The translations under genes and the position numbers were made by a program. Shown here in pieces: positions 1 through 5,842 of a DNA stretch of 12,012 nt; position 1 is the first letter of the stretch; every line of letters begins with the position of its first letter. This DNA is from an uncultured Thalassolituus sp. (GTDB taxonomy: Bacteria > Pseudomonadota > Gammaproteobacteria > Pseudomonadales > Oceanobacteraceae): positions 1 to 12,012 of the forward strand of contig CAJXIT010000070.1 in assembly GCA_913054055.1 (NCBI GenBank), read 5' to 3'. The notes beneath the pieces were generated by a model. It did not search any database, was not told the origin of the DNA, and saw only the letters and a list, made by a program, of their open reading frames with translations.

Positions 1-670
1 CTACACCAAACTTATTTGTCCAGTAAGAATATTCAATACCTACTTTCATTTTGCCTTTCAGGCCTAACATTGGTGCAACGTCATATGTGATTTGAGGGGT
101 AAGGTTCATGCTGTCCTCTATATCCCCAAACATATTACCATCATTACCGAAGCGGTAGTCCATGAAGCCGTCAATGTTCAAATTGCCATTAGAGTAGCCG
201 TAAATAACAGAAAGAAGATTATCATCACCTTTGTCGATACTCAGGCTATCGTTAATCGCACGATATAGGTTTACATTAACATAGTTCATTCCGGGAACTT
301 TAACGCCCACTGATGCACCGAATAGGTGGTTATCAAAACCGCTGCCGCTTTCAAGTGTATAAGCAGCGCTAACGGATGTGATTGTTCCTTCCATTTTAGC
401 TAGAGTATATGTAGGGCTTACTTCAATATATGTGTCAGTAAAACCTGAGCCACTATGGCGATCAACAAAGTAGAATAAACCACCCCAGCTATGACCTGAT
501 ACATGCTCTAAAGTAATGGTTGAGTATGTGTCAGTTCCAGCTGCTTCGAAGGGCTCTTCATAACTTGAACCATAAAGAACAGAAACACTGTTGTCTGCCC
601 AAAACTGTTCTGCTTGTGCTGATACTGAAAGTGCAGAAGCGGCTGCTAGCGTTAATAGAGTTTTTTTCAT
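1..670 (-). CDS. Tsx/OmpK-like nucleoside-specific outer-membrane channel (partial, 3' end outside window)
   Basis: The ATG at 668-670 opens a minus-strand frame that stays open to the window edge, giving the first 223 residues of a longer protein. It starts with a clear Sec signal peptide: MKK, a hydrophobic run of about 15 residues, and a probable signal peptidase I site after AQA at residues 18-20. The mature part alternates polar and aromatic residues as in an outer-membrane beta-barrel. Stretches such as LEHVSGHSWGGLFYFVDRH and, near the left edge, YSYWTNKFGV resemble the Tsx/OmpK channel family. Known members let nucleosides cross the outer membrane. The gene follows the BMP-type importer genes on the same strand, so a role as the outer-membrane entry for the same substrate is a reasonable inference. 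A strong GGGAG Shine-Dalgarno lies at 677-681, six bases before the ATG. The family assignment is from recognised residues only, and substrate specificity is not shown. Confidence 0.8.
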   Translation of the reverse strand, partial: MKKTLLTLAAASALSVSAQAEQFWADNSVSVLYGSSYEEPFEAAGTDTYSTITLEHVSGHSWGGLFYFVDRHSGSGFTDTYIEVSPTYTLAKMEGTITSVSAAYTLESGSGFDNHLFGASVGVKVPGMNYVNVNLYRAINDSLSIDKGDDNLLSVIYGYSNGNLNIDGFMDYRFGNDGNMFGDIEDSMNLTPQITYDVAPMLGLKGKMKVGIEYSYWTNKFGV

Positions 671-682
671 TTTTTTCTCCCG

Positions 683-694
683 AGCCTTTCGGCT
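683..694 (-). promoter_or_regulatory. Small GAAA-tetraloop hairpin abutting the tsx-like Shine-Dalgarno
   Basis: Read on the minus strand, AGCC-GAAA-GGCT forms a four-pair stem closed by a GNRA-type GAAA tetraloop. It ends one base before the GGGAGA Shine-Dalgarno at 676-681. Such a structure could protect the 5' end of the message or tune ribosome access. It is short, so a functional role is only a suggestion. Confidence 0.3.
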
Positions 695-774
695 TTGATA
701 TTTTGCAACCAAATAAGACTAAATTATTCGAATTTTAATTGCACTACTTAAGTTTAAAAAAGTTAACTTATTGG

Positions 775-817
775 ACAGTTTTTGGCATTTTTAAACATGA
801 TTAATACCAAAAACTGT
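775..817 (-). repeat. Perfect 11-bp inverted repeat after the BMP gene (possible terminator or operator)
   Basis: ACAGTTTTTGG at 775-785 and CCAAAAACTGT at 807-817 are exact reverse complements separated by 21 bases. The right arm starts 12 bases beyond the stop codon of the substrate-binding protein gene (stop at 830-832). On the minus strand the second arm is not followed at once by a U-run; a T6 run comes about a dozen bases later. It is therefore not a standard intrinsic terminator. It may reduce read-through into the tsx-like gene, stabilise the ABC transcript 3' end, or be a regulator site in the tsx promoter region. The next stretch also contains AAGTTAACTT (760-769), a perfect 10-bp palindrome. 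Confidence 0.45.
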
Positions 818-829
818 TTGTAATAATGA

Positions 830-1945
830 TTATGATTTAGGAAGCTTGCCCGCTACACCTTCTACATACCAGTTAAATCCGGATAAGTCGCCATCAGACA
901 TAGTTGAGTCTTTGGCAACTTTTACCGCACCAGATTGATCTTTGACCGGTCCGTCAAATACGCGCATGGTTCCCGCTTTTAAAGCCGCCTTTTTCTTGGC
1001 AACAAGCGCTTTTACGTCTGCCGGTACGGCATCGCTTATCGGTGCTAAATCGGTGGCGCCTTCGGCAATACCAATCCATAGGTTTTCTTTCTTCCAGTTA
1101 CCTTCCATCACGGCTTTCACTTTTTCTAGGTATAGTGGCCCCCAGTTATGAACAGCAGACGTTAGGTGTGCTTTTTTACCGTATTCAGACATGTCTGAAT
1201 GATAACCAATGGCATAAATACCTTTGGCTTCGGCAGTTTGAATCACTGCGGCGCTGTCGGTATGTTGAGTTAATATGTCTGCATTTTGTAAAATCAGGGT
1301 TTCAGCGGCTTCACGTTCTTTCGCTGGGTCAAACCAAGTTGACACCCAAACTACTTTTACTTTTGCATTAGGATTAACTTCTTGCACGCCTTTGGTAAAC
1401 GCATTAATGCCACGTACCACTTCAGGGATAGGGAAAGCCGCCACATAGCCAATCACATCGGATTTAGTCATGCTGCCAGCAATCAAACCGCTTAAATAAC
1501 GGGCTTGATAAGGACGAGCAAAATACGATCCCATATTGTCAGCTTGTTTATAACCTGAAGCGTGTTCAAACTTTACATTTGGAAACTTTTTTGCAACTTT
1601 TAAAGTGGGGTTCATATAACCAAAAGAGGTGGTGAAAATTAGGTTGTGCCCATTGCTGGCCATATTTTGAATGACACGTTCAGCGTCTGCCCCTTCTGGT
1701 ACGCTTTCCACATAAGTGGTTTCAACTTTGTCGCCCAGTTGTGACTCAACGTACTTTCGTGCTTGGTCGTGACTATGGGTCCAACCAGCATCGCCAGTTG
1801 GACTGACGTAAACAAAGCCAACTTTGACAGCGTCACTTGGCGCCACTTGAGCGGCAGCTGGCGCATCTTCCACCGATGTGTCTGAGCAACCTGTAATGGC
1901 GGCCGCTAAGGCTGATGCCGTAAATAAAGTTTTAACGAATTTCAT
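830..1945 (-). CDS. BMP-family ABC transporter substrate-binding lipoprotein (probable purine/nucleoside ligand)
   Basis: This 371-residue protein is the periplasmic binding component of the importer encoded upstream. It begins with a lipoprotein signal: MKF, a hydrophobic segment and the lipobox ITGC with Cys20 as the likely lipidated residue, followed by a flexible Ala/Pro-rich linker (about 25-38). The mature domain starts with VKVGFVYVSPTGDAGWTHSHD (41-60), typical of Bmp/PnrA-type proteins, whose known members bind purine nucleosides or related compounds. Its length is usual for the family. The gene lies 65 bp after the second permease gene and has its own strong GGGGAG Shine-Dalgarno at 1951-1956, consistent with the high output such proteins need. 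The divergent xanthine dehydrogenase operon suggests a purine base or nucleoside as ligand, but this is inferred from context, and other ligands known for BMP proteins are not excluded. Confidence 0.9.
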   Translation of the reverse strand: MKFVKTLFTASALAAAITGCSDTSVEDAPAAAQVAPSDAVKVGFVYVSPTGDAGWTHSHDQARKYVESQLGDKVETTYVESVPEGADAERVIQNMASNGHNLIFTTSFGYMNPTLKVAKKFPNVKFEHASGYKQADNMGSYFARPYQARYLSGLIAGSMTKSDVIGYVAAFPIPEVVRGINAFTKGVQEVNPNAKVKVVWVSTWFDPAKEREAAETLILQNADILTQHTDSAAVIQTAEAKGIYAIGYHSDMSEYGKKAHLTSAVHNWGPLYLEKVKAVMEGNWKKENLWIGIAEGATDLAPISDAVPADVKALVAKKKAALKAGTMRVFDGPVKDQSGAVKVAKDSTMSDGDLSGFNWYVEGVAGKLPKS

Positions 1946-2001
1946 GTCTTCTCCCCGAAGTGCATTTTATTAAATTGAATATTGCTTAAGTTGTTATTTA
2001 G

Positions 2002-2021
2002 CTCAGCATGTTAAAGCTGAG
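2002..2021 (-). repeat. Intercistronic hairpin between permease 2 and the binding-protein gene
   Basis: CTCAGC (2002-2007) and GCTGAG (2016-2021) pair across an eight-base loop that contains the stop codon of the permease 2 gene (2011-2013). There is no U-run after it on the minus strand, so it looks less like a terminator than an intercistronic stem that could shield the downstream binding-protein message from 3'-to-5' decay. The function is inferred. Confidence 0.35.
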
Positions 2022-2937
2022 GTCGATAAGGAACACCTAACGACATAGGTGTGTTCAGTTTGGTTTTAGCGTGATTACTGGATAGTAAAACTAAAACAAA
2101 AATGGTGGCCACGTATGGCAACATGGCCAATAGGTTAGGTGCGACTTCAAAACGCGTGCCTTGTAAAATTAAATGCATGATGCTTGCGGCACCAAATAAA
2201 TACGCACCTAACATGATGCGTTCAGCTTTCCAGCTTGCGAACACCACCAGAGATAATGCAATCCAGCCTTTACCGGCGGTCATGCCTTCGCTCCATAGTG
2301 GTGTGTATGCAAGAGATAAATAGCCACCGGCTAATCCAGCCATGGCGCCACCAAAGATCACGCATAAATATCGGATCCCGTGAACGTTTATGCCTGTGGC
2401 GTTAGCCGCTTCTGGGTTTTCCCCAACCGCGCGAATGTTCAGTCCTAAACGTGTGCTTTTGAATACCCAGTAAACCAAGGCAAACAGGGCGAACGATAGG
2501 TAGACCAGTGGGTCTTGTTGGAATAAAATTTTTCCGATAACGGGAATATCACTTAGCAGTGGAATGTTTAACGGTTGAATGCCATCAATGCCAACCCCCA
2601 CATAAGAAGCCCCTAAAAAAGCACTCAGTCCGCCACCAAAAATGGTGAGCGCTAATCCTGTGGCAACTTGGTTTGAAACCAGTGAAATGGATAAAAACCC
2701 AAACAAGCTAGCCATGAACATGCCTGCAAAAATAGAAACCAAAACAGCCACATATAAATTACCTGTGGTGATGGCGGCCATAAAACCCACTACGGCACCC
2801 ATTAACATCATGCCTTCTTGACCTAGGTTTAAGACCCCAGATTTTTCACACACCATTTCACCCAGCGCCACTAAAATTAGTGGGGTGCCGGTACGAATGG
2901 TGGCGTATAAAATATTGGTTAATAATTCGATATCCAT
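2011..2937 (-). CDS. ABC transporter inner-membrane permease (NupQ/YufQ-like, BPD_transp_2 family)
   Basis: This is a 308-residue, very hydrophobic protein with about eight to ten predicted membrane segments. The motif LNLGQEGMMLMGA starts near residue 36 and is characteristic of the second permease of BMP-linked nucleoside importers. The late motif GMTAGKGWIALSLVVFASWKAERIMLGA fits the same family. It should pair with the other permease (2942-4081) to form the transmembrane channel driven by the double ATPase. Its start codon is four bases beyond the stop of permease 1, with AAGGAT as Shine-Dalgarno, so the two are very likely co-translated. The C-terminus ends in a short polar tail (GVPYRPQL). 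Nothing in the protein itself reveals the substrate. Nucleoside or purine transport is inferred from family and neighbours. Confidence 0.9.
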   Translation of the reverse strand: MDIELLTNILYATIRTGTPLILVALGEMVCEKSGVLNLGQEGMMLMGAVVGFMAAITTGNLYVAVLVSIFAGMFMASLFGFLSISLVSNQVATGLALTIFGGGLSAFLGASYVGVGIDGIQPLNIPLLSDIPVIGKILFQQDPLVYLSFALFALVYWVFKSTRLGLNIRAVGENPEAANATGINVHGIRYLCVIFGGAMAGLAGGYLSLAYTPLWSEGMTAGKGWIALSLVVFASWKAERIMLGAYLFGAASIMHLILQGTRFEVAPNLLAMLPYVATIFVLVLLSSNHAKTKLNTPMSLGVPYRPQL

Positions 2938-2941
2938 GAGT

Positions 2942-4081
2942 TTATCCTTGCGATACGGCGTGAGTTGGGTCGCTAGGCATTGCGGTTTTTTTAATGCGAA
3001 TGATGCGATAACTGATTAATAGGTCGGAGGCGAGTAAGAAAAATAACAACATGCCTTGGAATAATCCGGTTAAAGATTTTGGCAGGGTCATTTCCATTTG
3101 AACCATTTCGCCGCCCATATAAGTGAGGCCAAGTAACATACTGGCTAATAAAATTCCCACAGGGTGCATGCGACCTAAAAACACAACGATGATGGCGGCG
3201 TAGCCATATCCAGGTGAAATTTGTGGAACCAGTTGCCCAACTGGCCCTGTGGCTTCGGATACGCCCGCTAATCCTGCCAGTGCGCCACAGGTTAAAAGTG
3301 CAAACCAGCTTAACGTTTTTTCTTTAAAGCCGGCATATTTTGCAGCTGCGGCATCTTCGCCAAGTACATTGATTTGATAGCCAATCCAGCTTCGACTCAT
3401 CAGTGTCCAAATGGCGGTTAAAGCAAGCAGTCCAAACAATAATGAAATATTAAGACGATAATCATCATGCAATAATGGCAGTAAAGAGGCGTCGCCAAAC
3501 AAAGCTGACTGAGGAAAGTTAAAACCTTCAGGGTCTTTTAAAGGGCCATGCACACAATACAGTAATGCATTTAATGCAATGTAATTCAGCATGATGGTTG
3601 TGAGTATTTCGTTGGCTTTGAAATGGGTTTTTAGCAGTGCAGCGATGGCCGACCAAGCCAAACCTGACAGTATGCCTGCCATTAATATTGGGACCAGCAC
3701 CCAAGAGGATTCCGATTCTAAAAAAGCCAGAGCCATGGCGCCGCCACCTAAGGCACCCATAATAAATTGCCCCTCTGCACCTATGTTCCAAATTTTAGCT
3801 TTAAAACATAACGAGAGGCCCATTGCACACAGTAATAAGGGGGCGACTTTTATTCCTAATTCGGTCCAGCCATAAAAATCACTAATGGGTAAAATAAAAA
3901 AAGTATAAAGAGCAGTAAAAGGGTCCACGCCTAATGCTATGAATAAAAGCCAACCAGATATTAACGTTAGACTGATGGCAATTAATGGGGATAAGTACGA
4001 CATCAATTTTGAGTCGCTTGGACGCTTTTCTATTTTAAATGGAAAAAGCGTTTCTAATATTGCATTTAGGGAGCTATGCAT
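2942..4081 (-). CDS. ABC transporter inner-membrane permease (NupP/YufP-like, BPD_transp_2 family)
   Basis: This 379-residue membrane protein has a cytoplasmic N-terminal tail of about 27 residues rich in charged residues, then a first membrane helix (about 32-52) and repeated hydrophobic segments. The motif KIWNIGAEGQFIMGALGG (NIGAEGQ at 99-105) is the hallmark of the larger permease in BMP-type importers, and it is longer than its partner, as is usual. The start overlaps the end of the ATPase gene by eight bases (ATGCATAG), which indicates translational coupling, and an AGGAG Shine-Dalgarno lies inside the ATPase 3' end. With the second permease it should form the heteromeric inner-membrane pore. 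The substrate is not readable from the sequence. A tail of basic residues near the C-terminus (YRIIRIKKT) fits a cytoplasmic end. Confidence 0.9.
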   Translation of the reverse strand: MHSSLNAILETLFPFKIEKRPSDSKLMSYLSPLIAISLTLISGWLLFIALGVDPFTALYTFFILPISDFYGWTELGIKVAPLLLCAMGLSLCFKAKIWNIGAEGQFIMGALGGGAMALAFLESESSWVLVPILMAGILSGLAWSAIAALLKTHFKANEILTTIMLNYIALNALLYCVHGPLKDPEGFNFPQSALFGDASLLPLLHDDYRLNISLLFGLLALTAIWTLMSRSWIGYQINVLGEDAAAAKYAGFKEKTLSWFALLTCGALAGLAGVSEATGPVGQLVPQISPGYGYAAIIVVFLGRMHPVGILLASMLLGLTYMGGEMVQMEMTLPKSLTGLFQGMLLFFLLASDLLISYRIIRIKKTAMPSDPTHAVSQG

Positions 4082-5609
4082 AATCGGCTCCTAGAGTGTC
4101 GGATTGAGTGGCGGTGAATTTACCGGCCATCCATTGGCCCAGTGTTTCAATACTCACATCTTGCGTGTCTTTAATTGGGCTTAATTCACCCTGACAAATG
4201 GCGCAGATGCGATCACTGATTTGATACAGTTCATCAATGTCTTCACTGACAACGATGATGGCGGCACCTTGATCGCGTAACTTAATGAGTTCGTGACGAA
4301 TTAAAATGGCGGCGCCAATATCCACTCCCCACGTAGGGTGAGAACACACCAGTAAATTTGGTTTTTGTTCAATTTCCCGGCCGAGAATAAATTTTTGTAA
4401 GTTGCCACCTGATAAGCTTTTCGCTTGCGCATCTAACCCTGAACATTTCACTTTGTATTTTTGGATAATGTTATTAGCAAACTCGGTGACTTTATTTTTA
4501 TTGATCCAACCATTGGATATTAAATCTTTATGGCTGGCTGTTAGTAGAGCGTTATCGGATAACGGCATGTCAGGCACGGCACCTCTACCTAGGCGTTCTT
4601 CAGGCACAAAAGCAAAGCCTAATTTTCGACGTTGGCTTGGATTCATTTTAGAAATGTCGGTATCAAGTAATGTTAAGGTGGTTTGATCACTGGTGGCCTC
4701 ACCACTAAGAAGACGCATTAATTCGTCTTGGCCATTACCTGCTACACCGGCAATGCCGATTATCTCGCTGCTTTTTGCCTTTAGATTTAATCCTTTGATC
4801 GAGCAAGCGAAAGGGTCGTCGCTTAAAAAATTTAAGTTTTGAATGTTGAGTACTGTGTGTGTGCCTTCACTTTTTTCATAGTTTTCAGTCAGAGGAGTGT
4901 CTTTGCCCACCATCATACGAGCAATGTCGGCACTGGAAACCAACTGGGGGTCACACGTGCCTGTCACTTGGCCATTTCTTAATATGGTCGCCGCATGACA
5001 AATTTCAGTGACCTCATCCAGCTTGTGAGAAATAAACAGAATGGAGCAGCCTTCGGTCGACAACTGCTTTAACGTCTTAAACAGACTTTTTACTTCTTGC
5101 GGCGTTAGCACACTGGTGGGTTCATCTAAAATCAGCAATTTGATGTCTTGTAGCAAGCAACGAACAATTTCAATTCGCTGTTGCTCACCTACACTAAGGG
5201 AGTGAACGTAACGCTCTGGATCAAGCTCCATGCCGTAATGATGAGAGACATCACGGATACGTTGGTTAAAGGCTGCTTTATCGCTACTCATTTCTTTAGG
5301 CAGGCTTAAAGAGATGTTTTCTGCAACCGTGAGTGTTTCAAACAGTGAGAAGTGCTGGAAAACCATGCCAATGCCTAAATCTCGTGCGTGAGAAGGGCCG
5401 CTTACCTTAATCGGCTGTCCTTCCCAGTAAAAATCCCCTTGGTCGGGTTTAACCACGCCATAGATGATTTTCATTAATGTACTTTTACCTGCACCGTTCT
5501 CACCTAATAACGCATGGATTTCTCCCGATGGCACATTCATATGAATGTCCTGGTTGGCGATACATCCTGGGTATCGTTTCCAAATCCCTTGTAAAGATAA
5601 GCGAGTCAT
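4074..5609 (-). CDS. ABC transporter double ATP-binding protein (NupO/YufO-like)
   Basis: This 511-residue cytoplasmic ATPase contains two fused nucleotide-binding domains and powers the importer encoded by the next three genes. Domain 1 is complete: Walker A GENGAGKST (36-44), Q-loop Gln85, signature LSVGEQQ (138-144), Walker B LLILDEPTS (158-166) and switch His195. Domain 2 is degenerate at its ATP site: GVAGNGQ (288-294) lacks the Walker A lysine, and the Walker B region reads HPTWGVD (424-430) without the usual Asp-Glu pair. Its signature LSGGNLQK (399-406) is intact. Such asymmetry is normal in the RbsA/YufO family and suggests one main hydrolytic site, built from Walker A of domain 1 and the signature of domain 2. 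It is the first gene of the minus-strand operon. The ATG at 5607-5609 has only a weak Shine-Dalgarno (AGGT about 13 bases upstream), but the N-terminus matches the family. Confidence 0.93.
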   Translation of the reverse strand: MTRLSLQGIWKRYPGCIANQDIHMNVPSGEIHALLGENGAGKSTLMKIIYGVVKPDQGDFYWEGQPIKVSGPSHARDLGIGMVFQHFSLFETLTVAENISLSLPKEMSSDKAAFNQRIRDVSHHYGMELDPERYVHSLSVGEQQRIEIVRCLLQDIKLLILDEPTSVLTPQEVKSLFKTLKQLSTEGCSILFISHKLDEVTEICHAATILRNGQVTGTCDPQLVSSADIARMMVGKDTPLTENYEKSEGTHTVLNIQNLNFLSDDPFACSIKGLNLKAKSSEIIGIAGVAGNGQDELMRLLSGEATSDQTTLTLLDTDISKMNPSQRRKLGFAFVPEERLGRGAVPDMPLSDNALLTASHKDLISNGWINKNKVTEFANNIIQKYKVKCSGLDAQAKSLSGGNLQKFILGREIEQKPNLLVCSHPTWGVDIGAAILIRHELIKLRDQGAAIIVVSEDIDELYQISDRICAICQGELSPIKDTQDVSIETLGQWMAGKFTATQSDTLGADYA

Positions 5610-5626
5610 GACAGTTTAAATTACCT

Positions 5627-5655
5627 AATCTAAAAAATATTAACCAATTGGTCAG
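5627..5655 (-). promoter_or_regulatory. Putative core promoter of the ABC importer operon, overlapping operator 1
   Basis: On the minus strand CTGACC (5650-5655) could be a -35 element, 17 bases from TAGATT (5627-5632) as a -10. Each matches the sigma-70 consensus at four of six positions. The -35 lies within the right half of the palindrome at 5640-5655, so a bound regulator would block RNA polymerase. The match is modest, and other AT-rich placements are possible. Confidence 0.3.
5640..5655. promoter_or_regulatory. Operator 1: RutR-like (TetR-family) palindrome in front of the ABC operon
   Basis: TTAACCAATTGGTCAG contains the perfect core CCAATTGG and differs from the Escherichia coli RutR box TTGACCA-NN-TGGTCAA (recalled consensus) at two of the 14 fixed positions. 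It lies 31 to 46 bases upstream of the ATPase start codon and shares 12 of 16 positions with operator 2. RutR senses pyrimidine bases in E. coli and also acts on purine-degradation genes. Which TetR-type protein binds here is unknown, because no regulator gene is in the window. Confidence 0.6.
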
Positions 5656-5718
5656 GATTGGATTGCAACTTGCTTGCCAATAAATATATGCACAGGAAAA
5701 AGTTAAAAGCTTGATTTC

Positions 5719-5734
5719 CTGACCGAATGGTCAG
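5719..5734. promoter_or_regulatory. Operator 2: RutR-like (TetR-family) palindrome in front of xdhA
   Basis: CTGACC-GAAT-GGTCAG is a perfect inverted repeat with six-base arms and a four-base centre. It matches the RutR consensus at 11 of 14 fixed positions. It ends three bases before the proposed xdhA -35 element. The centres of operators 1 and 2 are 79 bp apart. Two sites of one kind in a divergent control region suggest that a single repressor or activator coordinates uptake and oxidation of purines. Confidence 0.6.
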
Positions 5735-5737
5735 AAA

Positions 5738-5767
5738 ATGACGCAACTCAAGATAATCGCCTATATT
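5738..5767 (+). promoter_or_regulatory. Putative sigma-70 promoter of the xdhABC-alc-uraD operon
   Basis: ATGACG (5738-5743, four of six consensus bases) and TATATT (5762-5767, five of six) are 18 bases apart. The implied transcription start is near 5774, leaving a leader of about 70 bases before the GTG start at 5843. Operator 2 abuts the -35 and the inverted repeat at 5765-5790 covers the -10 edge and start site. Confidence 0.4.
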
Positions 5768-5790
5768 TAGCGGTGATTCAGACGCTAAAT
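5765..5790 (+). repeat. Perfect 8-bp inverted repeat over the presumed xdhA transcription start
   Basis: ATTTAGCG (5765-5772) and CGCTAAAT (5783-5790) are exact reverse complements around ten bases, GTGATTCAGA. It could be a second operator of a different regulator, since the arms are unlike the RutR-like sites. It could also be a hairpin at the 5' end of the xdhA leader. The loop shares the nine-base string GTGATTCAG with the true start region at 5843-5851. Confidence 0.45.
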
Positions 5791-5842
5791 GCATTGTGAT
5801 GTGCGAATTCAGCGAATATATAAGCGAAAGCCAGAGGTAAAT

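Noticed and set aside
520..738. Plus-strand frame over the start of the tsx-like gene
   Set aside because: It is antisense to the signal peptide region and promoter of a well-supported gene and has no recognisable product.
941..958. Inverted repeat TTTGAC-CGGTCC-GTCAAA resembling a RutR-type site
   Set aside because: It lies inside the binding-protein coding region (residues around DGPVKDQ), its centre and right half deviate from the motif, and coding constraint explains the bases.
4402..4800. Loss of Walker A lysine and Walker B acidic pair in the second ATPase domain as a sign of a broken gene
   Set aside because: Degenerate second ATP sites are normal in the RbsA/YufO family, the frame is intact and the signature LSGGNLQK is kept.
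5765..5842. A xanthine- or purine-sensing riboswitch in the xdhA leader
   Set aside because: The leader of about 70 bases shows one simple hairpin only. I could not match it to a known purine or xanthine aptamer core by eye; a covariance-model search would decide.
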